A stretch of DNA of 64,000 bases from Typhlomys cinereus (lineage: Eukaryota; Chordata; Mammalia; Rodentia; Platacanthomyidae), in NCBI GenBank assembly GCA_023101885.1, contig JALPQD010000159.1, forward strand, positions 834,566-898,565, in the 5' to 3' direction. Below, in pieces: positions 20,593 through 31,285 of the stretch. Position 1 is the first letter of the stretch; each line of letters begins with the position of its first letter. Made by a program: the position numbers and the translations under genes. The notes beneath the pieces were generated by a model. The model saw nothing but the letters and a program-made list of their open reading frames with translations, was not told the DNA's origin and did not search any database.

Positions 20593-21644
20593 CATAAAAA
20601 TATTGCAATATATGAACAATGGTTGCTAATGGATAGTGAGATTCTTGATAGACTTTTATTCTTCATGATTATTATGTATTATCCAGATTTTACACTGTAA
20701 GCATATTATAATCTTATGATTAAAAAGATGCTTTGCAGCATAAAATGATTTCTGTTCATATGTCTTCATTCCCCATTCTGATAACACCAGAACAATCTAC
20801 TTTAACCTCTGCTGGAGTCTCATCATCTCCATAGCAACCAAAGCTGTACAAGTATTTAGGTACTGAATTTAATGTTATTAAGATGAATTTCTGAAAAGTA
20901 TTTTGAAAGCTGAGCAATTGAAAATGTAAGTTTTTACTTTTAGTTACTTTAGCGATTTTAGAAGCAAGTGATCATTCAAATGGAATCCACATGTTCTTAC
21001 TCTTTCATCTAGAACTTTTCCAAAACTGTATCTTTCATAGCATACTTTATTTATTTTGAAATCCAGTAGTGATAATAACAATAACAATAAAAATAGCAAT
21101 GAAACAGTCTTGCATTAATAATCATGAGCCCCACAACAATATCATGATCATCATATTTAGAACTACCCTCAATGACTATGGCAGTTGAAGCATATCATTT
21201 CCCCTATTGTCACACAATAGTTTTTCTGAATGATGACTAAAAATTCGATTTAAGTGAAACTTGAACATTTCTTCCAAGGAAATGTGATTCTGGCATAAGG
21301 ATATATCCCTTTTCATTCATTCTCATGTCCATGGGTTTCTGTTCTACACACTTTAATCATATCTGGACAATTGTAACATTGTGGCTAACATCTAGGTATC
21401 TGGGCTTTTTTTGGTGAGCATATTTATCTATCTTTGAAAGAATGTTTGACAACTATTAGTCATGATTCCTATGTATACACCTTCTATGACTCTGGACAAA
21501 TCCAGGACATCTCTACACCTTGCTTACTTCACTGAAATCAGAAAAGATTTTATCAAATGAACTCTCAAGCAATTTTTATATTGATTTACTAAGATAAAAA
21601 CATAACAGAAATGTGCTATTGACCCTTGATTAACCAGTTTATTT
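20593..21644. other. No feature recognised
   Basis: AT-rich sequence with no supported gene or named repeat. Confidence 0.4.
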
Positions 21645-22270
21645 TTAACCATTTAATTTAAAAATTTTTAATATTTCATACATGAATATAGTGAATGTAT
21701 GGTATTTCCCCACCTCAAATTCTGTAACCCCTTCTTGTCCTATTACAACCCTTCTTATTCCCTGCCATTCTCTCTTCTATTTCCATTTTTATTCACATGT
21801 GTAACAAGTTCTTCTGAGTTGCCTGTGATGGCACGTGCCTGAGTACTTCCTGGAGCATAAATCCTGTATCAATGTGTGTACCATTGAAGAAAGCATCTTC
21901 CAAAACCCCCATTAGCATTATTCCTCATCAGTCTGAAAGAGGTATGGGCCCTTCTTATAGTAAAATGCTGATAGCGAAAATCCCATGCATGTCTTATGGA
22001 AATATACATAACTGCAATGAATTCATGGATGTATCAGTCCTATCATATTTGGAAGATAGTGTCTGGTCTTTTTCAGGCTCTTATAATCCTGCTTCACACT
22101 CTTCCAAGATGTTCCCTGAGCCTTGGGATGGAGTGGGGTTTAGAAGTTTGATTTATGGTTGAGCAGTCTGCAGTCACTTCTTTCTGCACTTTGGGCAGTT
22201 ATAATTTTCTTCAATAAACACCTTTCCATAGCAGAAGGAAATTTCTTTTTTTAAGTATTTCTTTAATATT

Positions 22271-22585
22271 TTATTTATTTGTGGGGCTGGAGAGGTGGCT
22301 CAGGGATTAAGCCTCTGCCTTACAGGTGGAAGGTCCTGAGTTCGGATCCTGGACCCCATGTATAGACCTCGTGTGGAAGTGGGGGTGGCCTGCATTTCTA
22401 GTCTTTGTAGGGCAGAGCCTGTGAATCCCAGGGCAGAGTAAACAAGGAGGAGGTGGAGGCAGTCCATGGTGGTTCCCAAATTCGTCCGTGGTTACACACA
22501 CACACACACACACACGCACACACACACACGCGCGCACATGCATACATGCACAATTGAATTAATAATAAATAATTATTTATTTGTG
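22271..22585 (+). mobile_element. Young B2-superfamily SINE inserted in the tail of another SINE
   Basis: Head GGGGCTGGAGAGGTGGCTCA, family body and (CA)n tail with CACAATTGAATTAATAATAA. Flanks TTATTTATTTGTG at 22271-22283 and 22573-22585 form a 13-bp target-site duplication. The duplicated site is the T-rich tail of the antisense SINE that follows. Confidence 0.85.
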
Positions 22586-22597
22586 TGTGTGTGTGTG

Positions 22598-22637
<40 letters not shown>

Positions 22638-22902
22638 CGTGCGTGCGCATGTGCATGCATGTGTACCAGAGGACACTGTGAGTCCCTGTGGGGGCCCAAA
22701 GTTGACTTCAGGAATAATCTTGGATTGCTTCTGCCTTCGGTTCACAGTACAATTTCCAAGGCTCTGCCCACCAGGACTTGTAATGCAGACTGCTGCCATT
22801 TCTGGGTGGCATTTTTGTTGTTTATGTGGGACCTGGGATTCCAACTCAGCATCTTCTGTTTTTGAGACAGAGTCTTAACCCTTAAGCCATCTCTCCAACC
22901 CT
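22573..22902 (-). mobile_element. B2-superfamily SINE, antisense, second subfamily
   Basis: Starts with a (GT)n tract (22583-22635, reverse of the CA-rich tail), runs through TGTGGGACCTGGGATTCCAA and ends CTTAAGCCATCTCTCCAACC, the reverse complement of the head. It lies tail to tail with the preceding plus-strand SINE. Confidence 0.85.
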
Positions 22903-23400
22903 CAGAAAGAAACTTCTAATGGAGTGCTGACTGCTCCTCTAACCTATGGGTATAATGACAAATGTTTAAAAGGCAGTTTGATAACTTGTATTTATAGCTA
23001 AAAATTAATAGCATGCATTTCCATTAGGGCTTAGGTCTTATAGGTTCTTGTTCTAGTTTAAAGTACCTGGAATGTGATTACTGCTGTAAAGTATGCCTTA
23101 AATCAAATCATAAATCTGTTGATTGTCCTCTTTACATTCATGCCACTATTACACAGATCGTTGGTCACCTTTGCCAGGGAGATTGTTATTGTAGCTTGCA
23201 ACTTACATGTTGGGACTGTTGATAGCTTTTCTCCCCAAGCAGCTTGCAGTATACTTTCAGGTACTAAGAATGCTATCCAGAGAGAAGGATTCTTCCAGAC
23301 CAGTTTCAACTGGTGTTTTTTGTTCATGTCCTATGACCCATGTGTGTTGCATCATCTTCAGTAATAGGATATTACTGTCAGTTTTTTAAGGGCAACCAAG

Positions 23401-23839
23401 AGCAGTGACAAAACCCTATACTGTTTAGAGGTCCTTTCAGACCTCTCTGATCAACAACTTATCAGGAAATATGTATTTGTTACTTGGAACATTGATTAAT
23501 TTTCTCTGGTTCCTATCTGAGCACCATAGGACATTTTTTGATTTGCCATATGCTGCTTGATCTATATTCCTCTGTATAGGACATGTCTGTTCCTGTTCTT
23601 TTTTAAACGAAAGTGGTTTTTACATATTAATAATATAGGAGATTTCTATGTGGTTGTATGTTACAATCTTAGTGCTTTGATTACTTCTTTACCCCCTCCT
23701 GCACCATGTCTTATTTCCTTCCCCATTAAGCATTCTCTTATTATCCCCCTTCCCATTTATTTTCCCATGGCTTTTATATAAGTTTGACATATGTAACAGT
23801 CAGTAAGGGTAGTGGAACTGGGAAAAAAAGCTGAAAAGT
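23401..23839. other. Possible continuation of the old L1; otherwise unassigned
   Basis: The T/C-rich stretch 23690-23770 may be a decayed minus-strand L1 terminus. No gene seen. Confidence 0.3.
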
Positions 23840-24075
23840 GAGCATAATAGCAAATAGATACTGTGCGTTTATCCTTTATCCAGGCACTCTTTCATGGTTT
23901 TGCATCAATAGCTTAAATCTTCTCAACAACTGTGAAAATCTTATTAAAATTGCTCCATATTACTTCTCAGAAAACTGAAGGACACAGCAGCCTTGACACA
24001 GTTCTGAGCACCAGAGCTAGGGGTCAAACAAGGCAAGCAGAACTATAATCCAATTCCCATATTCCCACCCTCTGT
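23840..24075 (+). repeat. MIR-like ancient SINE
   Basis: Collinear with the MIR pattern: CCAGGCACTCTTTCATGGTT, CTTAAATCTTCTCAACAACT, then TCAGAAAACTGAAGGACACA, CACCAGAGCTAGGGGTCAAA. Recall-based but with several ordered blocks. Confidence 0.6.
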
Positions 24076-24499
24076 TACCTCTGATCATGCCAGTCTGGCT
24101 TCCTTCTTAGTACCCATGGATGACTTGGACGCTCAATGATGGTGCTTCTCTCTTTCAGGGAGAGGACTAAGAAGTCACATTCAATGTATCTTTACCTGTA
24201 CTTAGGACTAGCAGCACCTATGACTCTCAAGACTGACCCCATTAATGTACCCTCCCTTGAAATTCAGAATATTTCACTGAGCCTTTGGATTGCATTGGCC
24301 TGAGATTGGATTAACATAAAGAAATATATGCCATTATGGCAAAAACTGAAATGCTGATGTAGCTTACATTTTGTTGTCCATTTTTTGACACAGCTTGGAT
24401 TCCTTTTCTTTCACTTGATTTTTTCACCATATATATTTATATATTTTGGTCAGAGTCCTTATTACTTCATTTGAAATGGTCAGAAGAGCAAATGTACAA

Positions 24500-24720
24500 A
24501 AATGTTTTCCACATTTTCAAATTTATTTTTATATTTTCCCTAGTTGTATAAGCACAAAGAGTAATAATCCCTGCTCCCCTCCTTCCCTACTTCCTTCCTA
24601 CTCACCTCCCTCCCTCCCTCCCTCCCTCCTTCTCATCCCTCCCTCCCTCTCTCTCTCTCCCTCCTTCCCTTCCCTTCATTAGTCCATCCCATTCCCTCCT
24701 ACCCTGGAATCCATTTGTGT
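24500..24720 (-). mobile_element. L1 3' end fragment with (CTCC)n expansion
   Basis: The complement reads purine tract then TACAACTAGGG then an A-rich tail, the usual L1 terminus. The pyrimidine run 24585-24675, with (CCTC)n units, is an expanded version of the L1 purine tract on the other strand. Confidence 0.6.
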
Positions 24721-24774
24721 GGATGAAAAACAGTTCTGTCCATTTATATATATTATCCATAATAACAGCACCAT

Positions 24775-24905
24775 GAAATTTGAAGCCAGAATTTCCTTTG
24801 AACTCTGCCTCCTCTACTTACAGGGCATATGAATTAGAGAAAGACACATATATTCTCAACCTTGGTATCTCATCTATAAAGGGGAGATACGATGATGGTT
24901 AAAAG
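24775..24905 (+). repeat. MIR-like ancient SINE
   Basis: TTTGAACTCTGCCTCCTCTA, ACTTACAGGGCATATGAATT, CTCAACCTTGGTATCTCATC and TATAAAGGGGAGATACGATG follow the MIR core and 3' order. Confidence 0.6.
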
Positions 24906-24995
24906 AAAAGGCACCAAGAAAAGAAATGACACAATTGTCTGATGTGGACTGGATATTCAGAAAGTATTATAGTAATATCTATAGTTTATATCCAT

Positions 24996-24998
24996 ATC

Positions 24999-25039
<41 letters not shown>
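24996..25039 (+). repeat. (CTAT)n microsatellite
   Basis: About ten uninterrupted CTAT units, preceded by imperfect units. Confidence 0.95.
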
Positions 25040-25079
25040 GGCTAATAAAACAATTGATATAGTCCTTGAAGGTAGTACA

Positions 25080-25420
25080 TTATTACTGGTGAGGGAGCTC
25101 AGTGATTACATACCTTATCTGGAAAGCAAGTGAATCTGAGTTTGGATCTCTAAATCCCACATGAAAATTCTAGGCAGGCGTAGCAGTCCTCCTGTAATTC
25201 CATTCTTAGGTGGGGAAGCCTAGGAATCCCCAGAGCCATCTGGCTGGTCAGACTAGCCTTGATGGCATATTTTGAGCTTCAATAAATACCCAGGCTCACA
25301 TCCATAAGGTGGAAGAGGAATCAAGGATGAATCTTAATATAACCCCTGAGCCTCTGCAGGTACAAATACTCAAATTTACTTATGTGCATGCATCACCCAC
25401 ATGTCCCCATGTGCAAGTAA

Positions 25421-25463
<43 letters not shown>

Positions 25464-25466
25464 ATA
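25080..25466 (+). mobile_element. Older B2-superfamily SINE with (AC)n tail
   Basis: GGTGAGGGAGCTCAGTGATT is a decayed head with an A-box-like GAGCTCAGTGA. GAGTTTGGATCTCTAAATCC covers the B box. The copy is longer than the young type and ends with GAGCCTCTGCAGGTACAAAT and (AC)n at 25424-25462. Confidence 0.65.
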
Positions 25467-26264
25467 CATGCATGAAAGAAGAAAATGAAAAGAAAAAAAC
25501 ATGAAATGATAAGGGGGAAGGATGTATATCTGTTATGAGAATGTAGCATGCACTGGCACAGAGGAAGAAAATAGTGTTTGTAATGAGAAGGCAAAATGAT
25601 TGTATGAGTGCTGAGTATTTCAGAAGAAATTTCTCAAAAGGCAGGCTGCAATCAAATTACAAAGTGTCTTGATAATTATGAACAATTATTTTAAGCTTGA
25701 GAAGTTAGAAAAAGTAAATTAATACAAAAATTCATGGAGAAGATTCAAACTATGAAATATCATCCCAGATTTATTTCCAATGACTCAGGAAGTGAGTGTG
25801 ATCAACTTTTAAATTACATGGTTATCCTTCAGCAAATCTCTTTGAGGAAAATTTTAGTTCTAAGGGAAATGGCAGAAGAGAAATTTTCTTTGCAGTAACC
25901 ATTAATTTAGCCTAAATTCGCTAATCGCAATTCTTGAAATTTTCTGCTAACCGGTTTTATAACATAATCATATTCCAACACGGGAGATGGTCTACTACTT
26001 CCACTTTCTACTAAGCAATAAGAAGGAAATGTTTGTTGAAAGTTCTGTAATGGATGTGAATTGATTTAAAATGCCGACTTTTTTCTCACTGATACAAATA
26101 ACCCAGGCTTTTCTAAAAGATTTCTTAAAGTTGTATCCCTACACTACAAATGATGAGAAAAAGTGGGTTTAGAATCATATATATATATATATAATTTAAT
26201 AATTGATAGTCATAATTAATCATATATGTATTTAAACAGGCAAACAAGAGTCAGCTTTTTTCTT
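25467..26264. other. No gene; AT-rich, with an (AT)n run
   Basis: (AT)n at 26178-26193. Nothing else recognised. Confidence 0.45.
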
Positions 26265-26620
26265 TTTTATATATTTTTTAATTTTTTCCTAGTTTTACAA
26301 GCATGTTGAACAAGTTTTCCTGTCCTTTTCCTTCCCCCTCCCTCTTTTCCCTTCATAAATACATCCCACTCCCTTCTGCCTTCTTATCCATCTGCTTCGA
26401 TGTGTCCTAAGGTTCCCTCTGGATCATCTGCTTTAGTAGAGGTTTAAGCCTCTGTTGAAGACCAGGTGACCCTTCCTTGTGCGGACCCACTGATAGGAGC
26501 ACTCCTCTTCATCTATCTAACCCTACCCCTAGGGTTTCCATTGCAAGAGTTTATTTCTCCTGAGATCCTCACTAGTCTATAGGGAGCATGTGGTAAGTCA
26601 ATTATGGCAAGAACCTTAAG
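26265..26620 (-). mobile_element. L1 3' UTR end
   Basis: The left edge TTTTTTAATTTTTTCCTAG followed by TACAAGCATGTTGAAC and a pyrimidine run (26315-26355) is the reverse of an L1 terminus. Downstream blocks GTGACCCTTCCTTGTG and ATAGGAGCACTCC relate to the older L1 3' UTR subfamily seen at 1300-1885 on the other strand. Confidence 0.6.
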
Positions 26621-26699
26621 GTATATTTCAAAGTTTATTCTCTAAATTTTTCACCTAGCAATCCTAAAGGTTTGTGTAAAATTTATGGCATTCAGCTCA

Positions 26700-26828
26700 A
26701 ACAGATAACTCTAGGAGAAAAGTGTGATGGGACCTGATGCCACAGGCATGGACAGTTAAATGCCAACATTTCCCATGAAATCAATGTGTGTCAAAATCTA
26801 CTGGATGGTTTTCAAAAGTCCCAGGTGT
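26700..26828 (+). repeat. Direct repeat, copy 1
   Basis: Shares ordered strings with 27450-27578, including GATAACTCTA, GACCTGATGCCACA with GCATGGACAG, and GCCAACATTTCC. The copies are clearly related but diverged. Confidence 0.7.
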
Positions 26829-27449
26829 CAACTATTGACATTGTAGTTGTTCCTGAAGCCAGGAGTCATAGTATTTTCTTTTCTCAGTATTTCTTTAATA
26901 AAAATATTTTTATATTTAGTTTTCCTGCAAGTAAGTATTGTTTACTACCTTCCTTTTTCTTGTCCTCTCTTGTCCTGCTAGTCTCTATGATCTTTTAAAA
27001 ACCTTTAGTTATTTCCTGTCATATCAGTATATGTACACATGAATTTATGGAACTATGTAAAATTTAAGAACTACAAATGAGAAAAATCTGTGATACTGAT
27101 TAGCATATGACTGGATCCACTTGATTTCATTCTTCTTCATTACTGAGAAAACTGTTTGTGTATGCATGTTCGTGATTTTCTCATCCAAGTTATTTATTCA
27201 TTAAAAGTGAAATTTGGGTTTTAACTCTGGACATTCACTAGTTTGATGGCTCAGCAAACTCACCACAAGACTAACTCTCATGGTGGTCTGAATTCAGTCT
27301 TACTCATCAATAAGAAAGAAATTTGCTCCTGTAAGTAAGAGCACTGAACTGCAGATATGGGAGGGGTCATTAGGTGTTGAAATATTCTTACCTTGTCTTT
27401 AAACACTTATGAGCTTCTTATTAATTTGAAACTAAGGTTTGAAGTGTCT
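26829..27449. other. No gene; unassigned sequence between direct repeats
   Basis: A decayed SINE-like head may lie at 27240-27290 (TTTGATGGCTCAGCAAACTC). Otherwise unassigned. Confidence 0.35.
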
Positions 27450-27578
27450 TGGAGATAACTCTAGCAGAAAAGTATGTGGGAACCTGATGCCACAAGCATG
27501 GACAGCTGGGAGCCAACATTTCCTATGAAGTCACTGTGTAACACGTTTTGTTAGAAGACTTTCAGTGGTCCTAGATGA
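27450..27578 (+). repeat. Direct repeat, copy 2
   Basis: Related to 26700-26828, about 750 bp upstream, in the same orientation. Confidence 0.7.
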
Positions 27579-27929
27579 ATCTTGAGCATCTGCAAGTTAG
27601 AACATGGAATAGAGTATAATTCCCTGTGGGAATCGATAGGTATCAGTGTAATATGGAAACTTTTGCGATTCATCTGGAGACAAGAATGGTAAAAATTCTT
27701 TGGTAGTAGCAGCTTCCATTTCGATTGATGCTGTTCTTTGAGACTGTACGCAAAATTCCCAGAAACATGGTCAGAAACTGAGTCATCATCACCCTGCCAT
27801 CATTATCATGGTAACTGGAAGACCAAAAGTGTCTCAAGGATATCAAGCTTCCCTGAGTATAGATCTAATATAAGGTTACTTATAAGTAACCAGGAGATGT
27901 AAACTTTAAGTCTAAAATCACATAAAAAA
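27579..27929. other. Unassigned sequence
   Basis: Probably the body of the old L1 that ends at 28105, but no block can be named with confidence. Confidence 0.3.
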
Positions 27930-28105
27930 TGATGCTCCAGGGAATGGGAGGGGGGAAAGGGAAGAACTGGGAGAAGGAGAGGGAGGAGGTTAAAAGAAGG
28001 TGAAAAGGGGGGAAGGTAGAAGGGGAACTGGGGAGAGGGAAGGGAGGGAGGGGCCAGGTACCTATTAACTTTGTATGATTGGGAAAAATAAATAAATAAA
28101 TATTT
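27930..28105 (+). mobile_element. L1 3' end fragment
   Basis: Purine-rich tract 27940-28050, then CTATTAACTTTGTATGATTG and an AAATAAATAAATA tail, the same terminal order as the full-length L1s at 39210-39319 and 57340-57448. Confidence 0.8.
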
Positions 28106-28119
28106 TAAAAATCTCCAGT

Positions 28120-28850
28120 CAAACTTGGCACTACCAGGCATAATGCAGAGTACCAGCAAGGCTCACTCAAAATCAAACCAACCCAATATCCCTATCCTAA
28201 GGCTTTGAGAACCTCACGGAAGAGAAGGCAGTGAGATTGAAAGAATCTAAATAATGGGAAGATTCAGCTTTGGACAAGACATTCCATTTAAGGGAGGACT
28301 TCTGTTTCTAAGAGCTTACTACAGTGACACTTTTACTTCTCAGACCTGCATAATGACTGATATGCCGACATACCCACACAGACTATAGAGGAAATCAAGA
28401 GAGATAAAAACATACAGTGGAAACCTTGGGGACTAAAGCTGGATGAGTGAAGGGAAATGTTACTATCAGTGAAGTGGCCTGAAGAGAGGCTACTTGGTAT
28501 GCCACAGAGGCCTAAACTCCCACAAGAGTAGACAAACCAGAGTGAATCCTGGGGTACACTGAAGCAGACAGACAGGAGGGTGGGATTGATGGAGGTATCG
28601 GAAGGAGAGATGATGGAGGGAAGCAGAGATAAGTAGTCAATATGCTCATAAAAGTAGAAAAATAAAAAAAGAGTAGACAACCAATGGGAGTCTTGGGATC
28701 CATAGAAGCAGACAGGCAGGATACTGGGAAAGAGTGGGATGGATTGAACATGAAAGGGAGGGGGATATGTGGGAGGGAGGATGGAGGGAAGCAGAGATAA
28801 GTACTCAATATGCTCGTGAAACTAGAAAATGAAATAAATATTTCATCTTA
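28120..28850 (+). mobile_element. L1 3' UTR, older subfamily, with a duplicated end
   Basis: Shares with 1300-1885 the blocks GAACCTCACGGAAGAGAAGG and GGACAAGACATTCCATTTAA. The last ~160 bp occur twice in tandem: AGAGTAGACAAACCAGAGTG at 28525 and AGAGTAGACAACCAATGGGA at 28670, each ending near a ...CAATATGCTC... string and an A-rich tail. Confidence 0.7.
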
Positions 28851-28907
28851 AAAAAAGTTGCCACAAAAGGAATTCTAGCCAAGGGAAATATATCACCTTT
28901 TAAAAAA

Positions 28908-28909
28908 TC

Positions 28910-28952
<43 letters not shown>

Positions 28953-29290
28953 CATCCATCTATCCATCTATTATCTATATATCTATCTGGTCTGTCTATC
29001 TATCTATGTAGTGTGTGTGTGTATGTGTGTGTGTGTGTGTATGTGTGTGTGTATAAGAGAAGGTATTGTTTGTCTCTATGGAGGATCAAAAGTGACTTTG
29101 GGGATCCCTCTCTATGGCTTCTACCTTCTTTTTGCTGCACTCTTGGATTTTCCAGGCTTTGCCACAAGTGCCAGAATTGCATGCTGTCACTGTTTCTGCT
29201 TGGTGTTTTTATGTGGGACCTGGGATCTGAACTCAGAACCTTGTGCCTTTGAGGCAGAGTCTTGACCCCTGAGTCATCTCTCTAGCCCCA
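28908..29290 (-). mobile_element. B2-superfamily SINE, antisense, with (ATCT)n and (GT)n tail
   Basis: The right end TGACCCCTGAGTCATCTCTC plus TAGCCCC is the reverse of the SINE head. The body matches the second subfamily (TATGTGGGACCTGGGATCTG). The tail comprises (GT)n at 29010-29052 and an (ATCT)n tract at 28908-28960. Confidence 0.82.
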
Positions 29291-29914
29291 TATCAGAAAT
29301 ACTTACTAGACATATATTCAGCTCATTTTCCTGCTGTTTTAATTGTACACAAAATTTTATACTGCTGAATTAAACAAAACAAACTTTGGATCAGATCAAT
29401 TCCCCTCAGTTCAATTATTGAATCTTTCTTAAATATTGTAGTCATGACAAAAAGACTGAAAAAGTTGGTTTTCAATATTCCTTCCAGCTTTTAGTTTCTA
29501 TGATCTGGAATCATTTCCTGTTCTTCATGTTACATGTATTTCTGTGGCTTTCCAATGTCAGACCTTTCTATTTTTAAACAGCTTGCCATATTCATTTAGA
29601 AGATCCTTTGGAGTTCATCAAAATGTTCAAATCACTATTTTGACATTAGCAAAGATGCACATGATTTAAAACTTATTTATTTGGTATTTGGCGATATGAG
29701 GGAGCAAATCATAGCTCACAAGGAAAATTCTGGTTAAAGTCAGAGGGCCACTAAACCAAACAAAAAAACACATGAGTGTGGGAAAATGACCTGGGGAATG
29801 ATGAGGATTAATGAGCCTGTCAGGGAGATAAGAAAGAATGTAGAAGATAATCAGAAACCACTTAATTCAATGTATGGTATGAAATAGTGAAAGAATAAAT
29901 TTAATTTTAAAAAT
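29291..29914. other. No feature recognised
   Basis: AT-rich sequence, no supported gene or named repeat. Confidence 0.4.
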
Positions 29915-30362
29915 TGAAGCCTGAGAGTGTAGTTCCCTAGTAGGTGTAAAACTCTATATTCAATCTCCGGTATTTCTAGCATTAAAAGAAAAATACAAGG
30001 AGAATATTGACTTGTAGTTGTGTTGCCACTACTTATTGGATGGGGAAGTTGCTCTGCCAATTAAATGATTAACACCTAAGCAACAAGCATGAAAATCTTA
30101 TTTTAGAACTTCAGCATGTACATAAAAAACCAGGTGTGAAAGTACATGCTTTTGATCCCAGTGATGGTTGTGTGAGAAAGTGAATCCTGGTGATGTCTGG
30201 CTAATCAGTCCTGCTGAAGCAGGTAACTGAGGTTCAATGACACATTTTATTCTCAAAAGATAAGATGGACACATGATTAAGGAAGACATCTGGATACCAA
30301 TCTTGATCTTAATACATGATGCATTGAAGAAGCAAAACCACACTTGGCTATATTCACACACA

Positions 30363-30398
<36 letters not shown>

Positions 30399-30430
30399 CA
30401 CACACATACACACACATTCACACATACATG
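29915..30430 (+). mobile_element. Old B4-like SINE(s) with CA-rich tail
   Basis: GCCTGAGAGTGTAGTTCCCT at 29920 looks like an ID-type head, and CAGGTGTGAAAGTACATGCT plus TTTGATCCCAG at 30131 like a B1/B4-type body. The CA-rich tract lies at 30356-30425. This may be one composite or two separate insertions. Confidence 0.45.
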
Positions 30431-30714
30431 CACTGCACATAATTTCACTCCATTGTTTAGATCCCACCTACTGAGATAGTGTTCATATGCAGTTAATGAT
30501 TATAAACCAAAACTGCTATTCAATAATAACTATACTCATTTTGGAAAATGATGCAAAAACAAATGATTGCCTGTCTCAACTAGTCACCTTTCCTCAAAAT
30601 GTAGAGCAAACATAGAATTGCACCTTTCCTATTTTTGCCTCCATTTACCCCATTCATCCTTTTTTGGATGTCATGACATTGTGTGAAATCCAGGACTTAG
30701 GACTTCCAGAGCAA

Positions 30715-30753
<39 letters not shown>

Positions 30754-30949
30754 CCCAATCATACTAAGAGCAGGTTGAGTCTTATGCCAGAAGTTAAAAT
30801 AAATGTTTGTTCTTATGAGCTAAGTAAAATGATTGTCATTTTATTTTTTTCATATTAGAAAACAATTATTCAGTGATAGTGAATTCCAGTGACTTACTAA
30901 AGCTTGAGATTATACTACCTTCAGAGACTATGTTTAGAGCCACTGCATT
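30431..30949. other. Unassigned sequence with an (AAT)n microsatellite
   Basis: (AAT)13 at 30715-30753. On the plus strand it reads as a run of asparagine codons in a chance frame. Confidence 0.85.
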
Positions 30950-31285
30950 GAAGTGTGTGTGTGTGTGTGTGTGTGTATGCATACAGTAGAAGAGTCACAT
31001 ACATGAGTGTGCATGCCTGTGTGTATTCCTGTGCATAACTATGTAGATCAAGGCCGTTTTGGGGGAGTTTTTTCTGCCTTATTTTCTTGAGACAGGTTAT
31101 CCCACAGAATTACAAGATCCCAGTTTTGGTTACAGTGTGTTCAGCTCTGCTCATCTGTCTATTAGTGCTGCAGCTATAGGCAAGCACAAACGTGCCTGAT
31201 TTTTAGGTAGCCACTGGGGACTCAAACTCTGGTTATCATGCTTGCAGAACAAGTGCTTTTACCCAATATATCATCTCCAGCCTTG
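30950..31285 (-). mobile_element. B3-like old SINE with (GT)n tail
   Basis: The (GT)n run at 30955-30976 is followed by TTTTCTTGAGACAGGTTATC, TGCTGCAGCTATAGGCAAGC and TATATCATCTCCAGCCTTG, in the order of an antisense rodent B3 element (recall). Confidence 0.6.

Larger units (their letters stand above)
21645..23400 (-). mobile_element. Lx-like L1 3' region, interrupted by two SINEs
   Basis: Blocks TTTGATTTATGGTTGAGCAG, TCACTTCTTTCTGCACTTTG, ACATTCATGCCACTATTACA, TTGTTATTGTAGCTTGCAAC and TCCTATGACCCATGTGTG are ones I recall from the long 3' region of old rodent L1s of the Lx type. The T-rich left edge (21650-21680) fits a minus-strand A tail. The same region recurs on the plus strand at 40880-41330. 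Two SINEs occupy 22284-22902. Confidence 0.6.

Noticed and set aside
22398..22844. A 148-codon minus-strand frame and other frames with long Thr-His or Cys-Val repeats
   Set aside because: These are translations of (CA)n/(GT)n microsatellites in SINE tails, as also seen at 14289-14571, 16808-17199 and 30098-30448.
24996..25039. Regular tetranucleotide arrays here and at 28908-28960 as possible CRISPR-like repeats
   Set aside because: These are simple microsatellites with no spacers, in a mammalian genome.
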